Below are positions 1 to 6,952 of a DNA stretch of 11,973 nucleotides, in pieces. A program made the position numbers and the translations under genes. How positions within the stretch are numbered: position 1 is the stretch's first letter; each line of letters begins with the position of its first letter. The notes beneath the pieces were generated by a model that was not told where the DNA came from, did not search any database, and was given only the letters and a program-made list of their open reading frames with translations. Origin of the DNA: DATEJJ01 sp039649115 (GTDB lineage: Bacteria; Actinomycetota; Actinomycetes; Mycobacteriales; Micromonosporaceae). The DNA lies in contig JBBWZQ010000369.1 of assembly GCA_039649115.1 (NCBI GenBank), forward strand, positions 1-11,973, written 5' to 3'.

Positions 1-605
1 CGCAGCCGGCGCATCAGGGCGAGGATCTGCGCCTGTGTCGTCACGTCCAGCGCGGTGCTGGGCTCGTCGGCGATGAGCAGCTTCGGGTCGCAGGCCAGCG
101 CCATCGCGATGACCGCGCGCTGGCGCATGCCGCCGGAGAACTCGTGCGGGTAGCTGTCCACCCGGCTGGCGGCGTCCGCGATGCCGACCTCGGCCAGCAG
201 GTCGACCGCCCGGCGCCGGGCCGCCGCCCGCGACACCGGCTCGTGCGCGCGGATCTGCTCGGCGATGTGCCAGCCGATCGTGTAGACCGGCGTGAGCGCG
301 GTCATCGGGTCCTGGAAGATCATCGCGATCTCCCGGCCCCGGATCCTCCGCAACTCGTTGTCCCCCAACGCGAGCAGGTCCCGGCCGCCGAACCGGGCGC
401 TGCCCGAGATCTCCACGTTGGGGCCGCGCACCAGCTTGAGCAGGCTCATCATCGACACGCTCTTGCCCGAGCCGGACTCGCCGACCACGCCGAGCACCTC
501 GCCCGGGGCGACGGAGAAGGACAGCCCGTCGACGGCGGCGACGCTGCCCTGCCGGGTGCGGAACACGACCCGCAGGTCGCTGACCTCGAGCAGCGGCTCA
601 GGCAT
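1..605 (-). CDS. Oligopeptide ABC transporter ATPase (partial, N-terminal 201 residues)
   Basis: This is the ATP-hydrolysing subunit of an oligopeptide/dipeptide (Opp/Dpp, nickel-peptide) importer, acting on the cytoplasmic face of the membrane. The visible part contains Walker A GESGSGKS (residues 42-49), the Q-loop in FQDPMTALTP (Q98), the ABC signature FSGGMRQR (156-163) and Walker B LLIADEPSTALD (176-187). All are intact. The H-loop and the C-terminal oligopeptide-type extension lie beyond the left edge; full-length relatives have about 320-340 residues. The ATG at 605-603 overlaps the stop of the upstream permease gene by 8 bp, which indicates translational coupling as the last visible gene of the operon. 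A second ATPase (DppF type) may follow outside the window. The family is certain; the transported substrate is not. Confidence 0.95.
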   Translation of the reverse strand, partial: MPEPLLEVSDLRVVFRTRQGSVAAVDGLSFSVAPGEVLGVVGESGSGKSVSMMSLLKLVRGPNVEISGSARFGGRDLLALGDNELRRIRGREIAMIFQDPMTALTPVYTIGWHIAEQIRAHEPVSRAAARRRAVDLLAEVGIADAASRVDSYPHEFSGGMRQRAVIAMALACDPKLLIADEPSTALDVTTQAQILALMRRL

Positions 606-1563
606 GTCGGGCCCTGGGGTCCAGCCGCGCGTACAGCAGGTCCACCGCCGCGTTCGCGGCGACCACGAAGAACGCGGCGTACAGCACCGTTGCCATGATC
701 ATCGGCAGGTCCACGTTCTGCAGCGCGTCGAAGGTGAGCTTGCCGATGCCGGGCAGCCCGAACACGACCTCGGTCAGCAGCGCGGCGCCGCCGACGAGCG
801 CGCCGAAGTCCAGGCCGAACAGCGAGACGATGGGGATCAGCGAACAGCGCAGCGCGTGGCGCAGCAGGATGCGCCGCTCGGAGATGCCCTTGGCCCGCGC
901 CGTGCGCACGTAGTCCTCGTCCAGGTTGGCGACCAGTTCCGAGCGCAGCACGCGCGCGTAGATGCCGGCGTACAGCACGGCGAGCGTCAGCCACGGGAAA
1001 AGCAGGTGCGACGCCCACTGCAGCGGGTTGCGGGTCAGCCCGACGTAGCCGAGCGGCGGCACCCAGGAGAACACTCCATTGTGGAGCCTGCTCTGGGTGA
1101 CCAGGTTGACCACCTCGCCCAGCCAGTACACCGGCAGCGAGACGCCGACGACGCCCAGCAGCATGAGCAGCGGGTCGACCGCGGTGCCGCGCAGCCGGGC
1201 GGCCGTGGTGCCCATGACCACGGCCAGCAGCATCCAGATGAGCGCGGCGCCGAGCACGAGCGACAGCGTGATGGGTGCCGCCTGGAGGATCTGCGGGATC
1301 ACCCGGGCGCCGCGGTTGACGAACGACTCCAGGTCGCGGCGGATGAACAGGTGCTCCATCATGAACGCGTACCGCACCGGCAGCGGCCGGTCCAGCCCGA
1401 ACGAGTGCCGCACCTGCGCCAGCGTCGCCGGGTCGGCGTTGCGGCCGGCGATGCGCGCCGCCGGGTCCACGCCGGGCGTGGCGAAGAAGATGAGGAACAC
1501 CAGCACGCTGATCGCGAACATGACCAGCACGGCCGAGGCCAGCCGCCGGGCGGCGAAGAGCAT
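598..1563 (-). CDS. ABC transporter permease, OppB/DppB type
   Basis: This 321-residue inner-membrane subunit forms half of the translocation pore of a peptide-class ABC importer. It opens with the typical first membrane helix (MLFAARRLASAVLVMFAISV), then the extracytoplasmic segment ending in SFGLDRPLPVRY that marks the B-type permease. More hydrophobic helices follow, and the cytoplasmic EAA coupling loop appears as RTARAKGISERRILLRHAL. The C-terminal stretch LLTEVVFGLPGIGKL is also typical. The ATG at 1563-1561 shares one base with the TGA of the preceding permease gene (TGATG), so translation is coupled. The B-type permease here follows the C-type one; in most dpp/opp operons the order is the reverse. 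Substrate is unknown. Confidence 0.95.
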   Translation of the reverse strand: MLFAARRLASAVLVMFAISVLVFLIFFATPGVDPAARIAGRNADPATLAQVRHSFGLDRPLPVRYAFMMEHLFIRRDLESFVNRGARVIPQILQAAPITLSLVLGAALIWMLLAVVMGTTAARLRGTAVDPLLMLLGVVGVSLPVYWLGEVVNLVTQSRLHNGVFSWVPPLGYVGLTRNPLQWASHLLFPWLTLAVLYAGIYARVLRSELVANLDEDYVRTARAKGISERRILLRHALRCSLIPIVSLFGLDFGALVGGAALLTEVVFGLPGIGKLTFDALQNVDLPMIMATVLYAAFFVVAANAAVDLLYARLDPRARHA

Positions 1564-2594
1564 CACGGGGTACCGCCGGCGCGCACCCGGACAGCGGCGG
1601 CGCCGCGCAGGCGAGCCGCCGGGTCCAGTGCCTCGCGCACCCCGTCGCCGAAGACGTTGAGCGCGCCCGCGGTGAGCGCGATCGCCAGCCCCGGCGCGAT
1701 CGTGACGGCGGGCCGGGTGTACAGCAGGCCCAGCCCGTCGTTGATGATGGTGCCCCAGCTGGCGTCCGGCGGCTGCACCCCGACGGACAGGAACGACAGC
1801 GCCGACTCGGTGAGCATGTTCAGCGCGGTCATCAGCGGCAGGAACACGATGACCGTGGGCAGCACGTTGGGCAGCACGTCCCGGCGCATGATGCGCAGGT
1901 CCGACGCGCCCAGCCCGATGGCCGCCTGGATGAACTCGCGGTGCCGCAGCGCGATCACCTGGCCGCGCAGCGGGCGGGCCACGTACGGCACGTAGACCAC
2001 CGCGATGATGACGACCGGTACCCACAGGCTGCCCGCCTCCACGGTCACCGGGCCCAGGTGCAGGCCGCTGGTCAGCAGCACCACCGACAGGCAGATGGCC
2101 AGCAGGTACACCGGTACCGCCCAGACCACGTCCAGCAGCCGGGACAGCACCGAGTCCAGGATGCCGCCGGCGTAACCGGCGGCGACCCCGATGAGCGTGG
2201 CGAGCAGGCAGCACAGCAGCGCGGAGCTGACCCCGATGAGCAGGCTGTTGCGCCCGCCGTAGAGCAGCCTCGCCATGACGTCCCGGCCCTGGTTGTCCGC
2301 GCCGAGGAAGTAGTGGCCCGGGTCCCAGGTCGGCCCGATCGGCGTGACGCCCAGCCCCAGTCCGGTGCTGCTCTGCGCGAGCAGCGGTACCGTCCTGCCG
2401 TCCACAGTGGTCGTTCCGGAGATGGTGGACCGGAACGGGTCGGTGTGCGCGACCTGGTGCGCGTACAGGGGTGCGGCGACGCAGGCGAGCACGACGAGGA
2501 CGAACAGTACCGCCGCGCCCATGGCGGCCCGGTTGTGCCGCAGCGCTGCCAGCGAGACGCGCCACGGGCCGGCGGGTACGGTCGTCGTGCTCAC
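1563..2594 (-). CDS. ABC transporter permease, OppC/DppC type
   Basis: This 343-residue inner-membrane subunit is the partner of the adjacent B-type permease. The N-terminus has the OppC_N pattern: a short cytoplasmic tail (SLAALRHNRAAMG), then a first helix around residues 25-42. The C-type signature LGADNQGRDVMARLLYGGRNS precedes the permease core. The EAA-type loop reads EFIQAAIGLGASDLRIMRRD, followed by ESALSFLSVGVQPPDASWG, also characteristic. A roughly 50-residue extracytoplasmic insert containing GTTTVDGRTVPLLAQSS separates helix 1 from the signature. The start is the GTG at 2594-2592, overlapping the solute-binding protein stop as GTGA. No better-placed start codon gives the expected N-terminus. 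Confidence 0.94.
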   Translation of the reverse strand: MSTTTVPAGPWRVSLAALRHNRAAMGAAVLFVLVVLACVAAPLYAHQVAHTDPFRSTISGTTTVDGRTVPLLAQSSTGLGLGVTPIGPTWDPGHYFLGADNQGRDVMARLLYGGRNSLLIGVSSALLCCLLATLIGVAAGYAGGILDSVLSRLLDVVWAVPVYLLAICLSVVLLTSGLHLGPVTVEAGSLWVPVVIIAVVYVPYVARPLRGQVIALRHREFIQAAIGLGASDLRIMRRDVLPNVLPTVIVFLPLMTALNMLTESALSFLSVGVQPPDASWGTIINDGLGLLYTRPAVTIAPGLAIALTAGALNVFGDGVREALDPAARLRGAAAVRVRAGGTP

Positions 2595-4309
2595 TTCACC
2601 CACAGTTGGTCGACCAGCATGTAGAACTGCTTGCTGAACTGGTAGTCGCCGACCCGCTTGGACAGGAAGTCGACCAGCTTCGGCGTGAAGATGGGCACCA
2701 CCGGTGACTTGGCCATGATGGCCTGGTCGATCTGGCCCCACCGCGCGTCGGCCTGCGCCTGGCTGGTCTGGCCGAGCGTGAGCGCCTGCTGGATCTGCGC
2801 GTCGACGCCCTTGTCGCAGAAGCCGGCGATGTTGATGCTCGAGTCCGACCCCGGGTGGTACGAGGCGCAGGACAGCAGCACGTTGATGAAGTCCGACGCG
2901 GCCGGGTAGTCCTGGTACCACGAGGTGAGCGCGAGCTGCACCTTGTTGTTGGTGTTCTGGATGTAGGTGAACTGGATGTTCGCCGACAGCGGCTTGAGCT
3001 TCGCCTTGTACCCGATCTGGGTGAGCAGGCTCTGCAGGTACTCCCCGATCGACTTGTTCACCTCGTCGTCCTGCACCACGACGCCGACCTCCTGGCCCGC
3101 GGTGCCGGACTGCTGCACCAGTTGCTTGGCCTTGTCGATGTCCGGCGCCGTCCAGGTGGTGCCGCCGCCCTTGGTGTACGGGCAGGAGTCGACGTGCCCG
3201 GGGAAGGCGGGCGGCAGGATGGTGCACACCGGCTGGGCCAGGTTGGGGCCGCCGTACAGCCGCACCAGCGCGGCGCGGTCCACCGCCCAGTTGACGGCCT
3301 GCCGGGCCGCCTCGTTGTTGAACGGTGCCAGGTTGGTGTTCAGCGTCAGGTACCAGAACGCGGTGAGCGGGTTGACGTGCACCTGGTTCGCGTACCTGGT
3401 GCCCATCTCGCCCAGCCGGTCGGCCGGCGGCGGGTCGAAGACCCAGTCCGCCTGCCCGTTCTCGACCGCGGTCACCTCCGCCTCGACCGAGAGGCCGAAG
3501 TTCTCGTCGATCTCGTCGGGGTAGCCCCGCGGCTGCGCGTCGGCCGACCATTGGGTGAAGTTGGGGTTGCGCACCAGCTTCAGCGCCCGGTTCGGGTCGT
3601 ACGAGGAGACCATGTAGGCGCCGGTGGTCGGCAGCGGCTTGGTACCCGCGTCCGTGGCCGGCGAGTCCTTGGGCAGGATGCTCGCGTGCGGCACCGCGAG
3701 CTTGTACACGAACTCGGAATCCGGGGCGGTCAGGTTGATGGTCACCGTGCCGGCGGCGGCGTCGCCGACGACTCCCTTGGCGAGGCTGCAGGTGCCCGGC
3801 TTGGCCAGGCACGCGTCCGCACCCACGATGCCGTTGTAGAACGTGCCCGCGGTGGGGCTGGACACCTTGAAGATGCGCTCGAACGAGGCCACCACGTCGG
3901 CCGGGGTGACCGGCGCGCCGGTGGAGAACTTGAGGCCCTGGCGCAGCGTGAAGACGTACGTCTTGCCGCCGTTGGATGCCTGCGGCAGCGCCTGCGCGAG
4001 GTCGGGGACCACGGTGAAGGAGGCCTGCCCGTTGACCTTCTTGAACGCCAGCAGCCCGTCGTACATCGCCTGGTACAGCTGCCAGTACTGCAGCGTGTAG
4101 TTGACCTGCGGGTCCAGGGTGCCGCCCGCGCTCTTGGCGAGCAGCGTCAGCGTGCCGCCCTGGTGCGCCGCCTGGTAGCCGGACGTGGTGCCATTGCCAC
4201 CGGACGACCGGGTGCCGGGGGTGCCGCTCGAACTGGAGCAGGCCGCGGCGAGGGCGAGTGCGGCGCTGGCGGCCACGAGGGTTGTGCTGCGTATCGGGTT
4301 TCGTCTCAT
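2591..4309 (-). CDS. Family 5 solute-binding lipoprotein of peptide ABC importer
   Basis: This 572-residue extracytoplasmic lipoprotein captures the substrate for the ABC importer encoded just downstream. It has a lipoprotein signal peptide: basic start MRRNPIRS, a hydrophobic run, and the lipobox-like LAAAC with the acylated cysteine at residue 24, then a Ser/Gly/Thr-rich linker. The SBP_bac_5 fold is shown by a sequence like YDGLLAF...VPDLAQALP, then LRQGLKFSTGAPVTPADVVASFERIF, and a C-terminal peptide-binding lobe. Three local cysteine pairs (about residues 166/174, 361/375 and 479/496) could form disulfides outside the cell. The ATG is preceded by GGAG at 4320-4317 with a 7-nt spacer, only 13 bp after the hydrolase stop. 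Family 5 proteins bind di- and oligopeptides but also nickel, opines, sugars and other solutes, so the ligand is open. Confidence 0.95.
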   Translation of the reverse strand: MRRNPIRSTTLVAASAALALAAACSSSSGTPGTRSSGGNGTTSGYQAAHQGGTLTLLAKSAGGTLDPQVNYTLQYWQLYQAMYDGLLAFKKVNGQASFTVVPDLAQALPQASNGGKTYVFTLRQGLKFSTGAPVTPADVVASFERIFKVSSPTAGTFYNGIVGADACLAKPGTCSLAKGVVGDAAAGTVTINLTAPDSEFVYKLAVPHASILPKDSPATDAGTKPLPTTGAYMVSSYDPNRALKLVRNPNFTQWSADAQPRGYPDEIDENFGLSVEAEVTAVENGQADWVFDPPPADRLGEMGTRYANQVHVNPLTAFWYLTLNTNLAPFNNEAARQAVNWAVDRAALVRLYGGPNLAQPVCTILPPAFPGHVDSCPYTKGGGTTWTAPDIDKAKQLVQQSGTAGQEVGVVVQDDEVNKSIGEYLQSLLTQIGYKAKLKPLSANIQFTYIQNTNNKVQLALTSWYQDYPAASDFINVLLSCASYHPGSDSSINIAGFCDKGVDAQIQQALTLGQTSQAQADARWGQIDQAIMAKSPVVPIFTPKLVDFLSKRVGDYQFSKQFYMLVDQLWVK

Positions 4310-4322
4310 GGTGCGGCTCCGG

Positions 4323-5222
4323 TCAGTCGTTCTCGTCGAGGAACGCGCCGACGAGGTGGAGGTAGGCGTCCTCCTCCTCGACGTGCGGCATGTGGCTGGA
4401 ATTCTCGAAGATGTGCCAGCGCACGTCGGGAATGCGGTCGGCGTAGGGCTGGACGGTCCGCGGGGTCGCCTCGTCGTGGCGCCCGGAGACGAGCAGCGTG
4501 GGAGCCGCTATCCGCCCGGCACGGTCCACGACGCTCCAGTCCTTCAGCGTCCCCACCACGTGGAACTCGTTCGGACCGTTCATCGTGTGGTACACGGTGG
4601 GATCGGCGTCGATCAGCGCGAAGCTCGCCGCGACCTCGGCCGGGTTGGGCACGATCCGGCACACGTGCCGCGCGTTGAAGACCTCCTCGGCCGCCTTGTA
4701 GTCCGGGTGGTCGGTGGTGCCGGCGGCCTCGTGCGCGAGCAGCGTCTGCTGGACCTCCGCCGGCAGCGCGGCGCGCAGCCGGTTCGCCTCGGACAGCCAC
4801 AGCTCCATCGAGGCCGGCGAGTCGGCGATGACGAGCGCCCGGAGCCCCGCGGGCCGGCGCACCGCGTGCTCGGCCGCGAGCATGCCGCCCCAGGACTGGC
4901 CCAGGACGTGGTACCCGCCCGCGATGCCCAGCGCGCCGAGCAGGTTGTCCAGTTCGTCCAGGAACAGCCGCACGGTCCAGAAGTCGGCGCCCTCGCCGGG
5001 CAGGTGCGTCGAGTTGCCGCTGCCGAGCTGGTCGTAGTGGACGACCGCGCGGCCCTGCTCGGCGATGCGGGCGATGCGCAGCGTGTAGTTGTGCGCCGCG
5101 CCGGGCCCGCCGTGCAGCACGACGAGCGGGACCCGGCCGGCCGCCGGGTCACCGGTGATCCGGTACCACGTCTGCCAGTCGCGGAACGGGACGGTACCGG
5201 TACGGCTCGGTTCGGGGATCAC
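4323..5222 (-). CDS. Alpha/beta hydrolase, proline iminopeptidase-like (peptidase S33)
   Basis: This 299-residue cytosolic serine hydrolase has no signal peptide. It resembles the proline iminopeptidase/tricorn-factor F1 subgroup, which releases N-terminal residues (often proline) from small peptides; some members act as amino acid amidases. Visible landmarks are the oxyanion motif HGGPG (residues 37-41), HYDQLGSGNS (62-71), the nucleophile elbow GQSWGG with Ser110, SGRHDEATP with the acid Asp250, and SSHMPHVEE with catalytic His277. Length is normal for the subgroup. The start is GTG at 5222-5220. No clear ribosome binding site precedes it, and a weak promoter is spaced so that the transcript could begin at the GTG. 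As first gene of the ABC operon, it probably processes the imported compound. Exact substrate is uncertain. Confidence 0.9.
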   Translation of the reverse strand: MIPEPSRTGTVPFRDWQTWYRITGDPAAGRVPLVVLHGGPGAAHNYTLRIARIAEQGRAVVHYDQLGSGNSTHLPGEGADFWTVRLFLDELDNLLGALGIAGGYHVLGQSWGGMLAAEHAVRRPAGLRALVIADSPASMELWLSEANRLRAALPAEVQQTLLAHEAAGTTDHPDYKAAEEVFNARHVCRIVPNPAEVAASFALIDADPTVYHTMNGPNEFHVVGTLKDWSVVDRAGRIAAPTLLVSGRHDEATPRTVQPYADRIPDVRWHIFENSSHMPHVEEEDAYLHLVGAFLDEND

Positions 5223-5228
5223 GCGGGT

Positions 5229-5258
5229 ATCGTGTATGGCCTAAAGGTCGGACCACAA
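5229..5258 (-). promoter_or_regulatory. Possible promoter of hydrolase-ABC operon
   Basis: On the minus strand, TTGTGG (5258-5253) and CACGAT (5234-5229) are separated by 18 bp. Transcription would begin near 5222, the GTG of the hydrolase gene, giving a leaderless mRNA. The -10 match is weak, so this is a suggestion. The -35 element and most of the spacer lie inside the inverted repeat at 5243-5265, so a bound regulator would block it. Confidence 0.3.
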
Positions 5259-5265
5259 GACCTTT
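5243..5265. promoter_or_regulatory. Inverted-repeat operator candidate in divergent promoter region
   Basis: AAAGGTC (5243-5249) and GACCTTT (5259-5265) form a perfect 7-bp inverted repeat around a 9-bp spacer. The left half also contains the small palindrome GGTCGGACC (5246-5254), which resembles the TGGT-N3-ACCA type of site bound by FadR-subfamily GntR proteins. The gene 50 bp downstream encodes exactly such a regulator, and the region lies between divergent operons. It is therefore a good candidate for the autoregulatory and operon-controlling site. The repeat is seen directly; binding is inferred. Confidence 0.6.
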
Positions 5266-5266
5266 C

Positions 5267-5272
5267 TAAGAT
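5267..5272 (+). promoter_or_regulatory. Possible -10 element of gntR-type gene
   Basis: TAAGAT (TANNNT type) sits one base past the operator repeat on the plus strand. No convincing -35 is seen: AAGGTC is at the 17-bp position, inside the operator. Transcription would start near 5279 and leave a leader of about 40 nt before the GGAGG ribosome site. Confidence 0.3.
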
Positions 5273-5306
5273 CGTTGCCGAGAGGTAACGCCCCGGAAAC
5301 GACCAC

Positions 5307-5311
5307 GGAGG
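5307..5311 (+). promoter_or_regulatory. Ribosome binding site pointing to a CTG start
   Basis: GGAGG at 5307-5311 is a strong Shine-Dalgarno match. Six bases later, in frame with the regulator, comes CTG (5318). The first in-frame GTG (5342) lies 30 bases away and has no ribosome site of its own. No in-frame ATG, GTG or TTG lies between the upstream stop (5267-5269) and 5342. This makes CTG the best-supported start. Confidence 0.55.
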
Positions 5312-5317
5312 CCAGCA

Positions 5318-6100
5318 CTGGACGGCGACGAATACGCGCGGGTGCTCGGCCAGGTGCTGGACGGCCCGACCCGCCCGGTCCTGCGCCCGGTCCGGGTACC
5401 GACCGCCGCCGCCGAAGTCGCCGACCGGCTGATCACCGCGATCGCCATCGGCGAGTACCTGCCCGGTGAGCGGCTGCCGGCCGAGCGCGAGCTGGCCCAG
5501 ATCCTGGACGTCAGCCGGTCCACCGTCCGCGAGGCGGTCGGCCGGCTGCTCGCGGTGGGCATCGTCGACATCCGGCGCGGCCGGCAGGGCGGCGCGTACG
5601 TGCGGGCCAGCTGGACCGGCGCCTCGGCCGAGGCGGTCCGCCGCACCCTGCTGCCCCGGTGGGAGGAGATGGAGCAGCTGTTCGACCTGCGCTGCCTGGT
5701 CGAAGGGATGGTCGCCCGGGTCGCGGCGGCGCGGCGGCGGGAGGAGGACATCGCCCGGATGCGCGCCGCGCTGGACGGGTTCGCCGGCGCGCAGACGCCG
5801 CACGAGGAGCACGCCGCGGACATCGCCTTCCACAGCGCCGTCGGGGCGGCCACCCGCAACCCGCAGATCGTGGGCCTGAGCCGCGACCTGCTGACCCGGG
5901 TCAGCCTCGGCTTCCCGATCGAGCCGTACGACGGCGGCCCGGTGGTCTACCAGCGCGCGCTGCGCGAGCACACGGCGCTGTGCGAGGCCGTCGTCGAGGG
6001 CAGCGCCGAGCAGGCCGGGCTGATCGCCCAGGGCCACTTCACCATCACCAACGAGGCGGTCCGGCAGGTGCTGTCCCGGGCCCGGACGCCGGAGCCTTAA
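5318..6100 (+). CDS. GntR-family transcriptional regulator, FadR/FCD subfamily
   Basis: This is a DNA-binding regulator of about 260 residues, or 252 if GTG 5342 is used. Residues ~28-95 form the GntR winged helix-turn-helix: AAEVADRLITAIAIGEYLPG, then LPAERELAQILDVSRSTVREA, and a wing ending GRQGGAYV. The C-terminal helical FCD domain spans about 105-245 and shows the metal/ligand residues of the family: Asp168 and His172 in DIAFHSAVG, His218 in REHTAL and His240 in GHFTI. FCD regulators usually sense small carboxylates, sugar acids or amino acid-related metabolites and act mostly as repressors. The start is proposed as CTG because of the GGAGG six bases before it. The gene is divergent from the hydrolase-ABC operon and upstream of creatininase and glutamine synthetase genes, so it is the likely controller of both. 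Effector unknown. Confidence 0.92.
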   Translation: MDGDEYARVLGQVLDGPTRPVLRPVRVPTAAAEVADRLITAIAIGEYLPGERLPAERELAQILDVSRSTVREAVGRLLAVGIVDIRRGRQGGAYVRASWTGASAEAVRRTLLPRWEEMEQLFDLRCLVEGMVARVAAARRREEDIARMRAALDGFAGAQTPHEEHAADIAFHSAVGAATRNPQIVGLSRDLLTRVSLGFPIEPYDGGPVVYQRALREHTALCEAVVEGSAEQAGLIAQGHFTITNEAVRQVLSRARTPEP

Positions 6101-6135
6101 CCAGTTCGTCACCGGCCCGCAACACCGCTCTGCGA

Positions 6136-6157
6136 TTTTCTATAGGTCTATTGAAAA
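6136..6157. promoter_or_regulatory. Near-palindromic AT-rich operator/promoter site before creatininase gene
   Basis: A 22-bp near-palindrome has arms TTTTC (6136-6140) and GAAAA (6153-6157) outside, ATAG (6142-6145) and CTAT (6148-6151) inside; nine of eleven base pairs match. It stands out as AT-rich in the 80-bp gap between the GntR stop and the amidohydrolase start. CTATAGGTC (6140-6148) differs by one base from CTAAAGGTC (5241-5249) in the divergent operator, suggesting the same regulator binds both. No clean -35/-10 pair can be assigned. Confidence 0.5.
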
Positions 6158-6180
6158 GCGTGGGAAGCGGGTGGACGGTG

Positions 6181-6942
6181 GTGCGGTGGGCCGAGGCGGC
6201 CTGGCCAGAGCTGGCCATGGGCGAGCGGCACGGAGGTCGCGAGGTCGGGCTGGTCCCGGTCGGCGCCATCGAGCAGCACGGGCCGCACCTGCCCACCGGT
6301 ACCGACACGCTCATCGCCGAGGCGGTCTGCGACCGCGTCGCCCGGCGCTGCGGCGCGCCGGTACTGCCCGCCATCCCGCTCGGGGTGAGCTTCGGGCACG
6401 GCGCGGTGCTGCCCGGCACCCTGTCGCTGGAGCCGGCCCTGCTGGCCGCGCTCATCCGCCAGTACGCCGCCTGGGCCGCCACCGCCGGCCTGCGCCGGCT
6501 GCTGTTCGTCAACGCGCACCTGGGCAACACCGCGTCCATCGGCACGGCGACCGACCATCTCCGGTTGTTCCGGCCCGACCTGCGGGTCGGCGCGGTCGAC
6601 TGGTGGGCCGCCGATCCCACCGTGCTGGCCGAGGTGACCAGCGACGGCGCCGACATCCACGCCAACCGCGCGGAAACCTCGATGGTCATGGCGATCGCGC
6701 CCGAACTCGTGCACGCCGACCGGATCGCCGACGCCGACGACGAGGACCGCACCGGACCGCTGGTGTTCCGGTACACCGCACCCGCCCTGTCGCGCAACGG
6801 CGTCACCGGCCGGCCGTCGGCGGCCACCCCGGAACTCGGCCACCGCCTGCTCGCGCGTGTCGTGGACGCCCTGGCGCGCCGGGTCGAGCTGGGCCGCGTC
6901 GAGGAGCCGCCGTTCGGCGTGCCGCCCGTGCCCCTCCTGTGA
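6181..6942 (+). CDS. Creatininase-family metal-dependent amidohydrolase
   Basis: This cytosolic, metal-dependent amidohydrolase has about 253 residues, the usual length of the family. That family includes creatininase, the archaeal pyrimidine deformylase ArfB and the mycofactocin peptidase MftE; all open cyclic or linear amide bonds. The hallmark PVGAIEQHGPHLPTGTD (residues 26-42) supplies Glu31, His33 and Asp42. His113 lies in VNAHLGN, and Glu165 in HANRAETS. The place of creatininase Glu122 is taken by Gly115, as in the NGHGGN branch, so true creatinine hydrolysis is doubtful. No creatinase gene is nearby. The start is set at GTG 6181 to give the family N-terminus MRWAEAAWPE; GTG 6178 or 6160 are possible. 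It lies 10 bp before the glutamine synthetase gene, forming one transcription unit with it. Confidence 0.9.
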   Translation: MRWAEAAWPELAMGERHGGREVGLVPVGAIEQHGPHLPTGTDTLIAEAVCDRVARRCGAPVLPAIPLGVSFGHGAVLPGTLSLEPALLAALIRQYAAWAATAGLRRLLFVNAHLGNTASIGTATDHLRLFRPDLRVGAVDWWAADPTVLAEVTSDGADIHANRAETSMVMAIAPELVHADRIADADDEDRTGPLVFRYTAPALSRNGVTGRPSAATPELGHRLLARVVDALARRVELGRVEEPPFGVPPVPLL

Positions 6943-6952
6943 AAGGACCACC

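Noticed and set aside
292..1995. Long plus-strand open frame opposite the ATPase and permease genes
   Set aside because: Composition is typical of antisense frames in GC-rich DNA, and the minus strand gives a continuous ABC transporter operon with coupled starts and stops.
2855..4678. 607-codon open frame on the plus strand opposite the binding-protein and hydrolase genes
   Set aside because: Its translation is low-complexity (R, G, A, V, Q, H rich) with no family motifs. It is an antisense by-product of high third-position GC in well-identified minus-strand genes.
5342..6100. GTG 5342 as start of the GntR-type gene
   Set aside because: Kept only as alternative: it has no ribosome site, while CTG 5318 sits six bases after GGAGG.
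6181..6942. Naming the amidohydrolase a creatininase with a creatinine pathway
   Set aside because: One metal ligand of true creatininase is missing and no creatinase or sarcosine oxidase gene is in the window.
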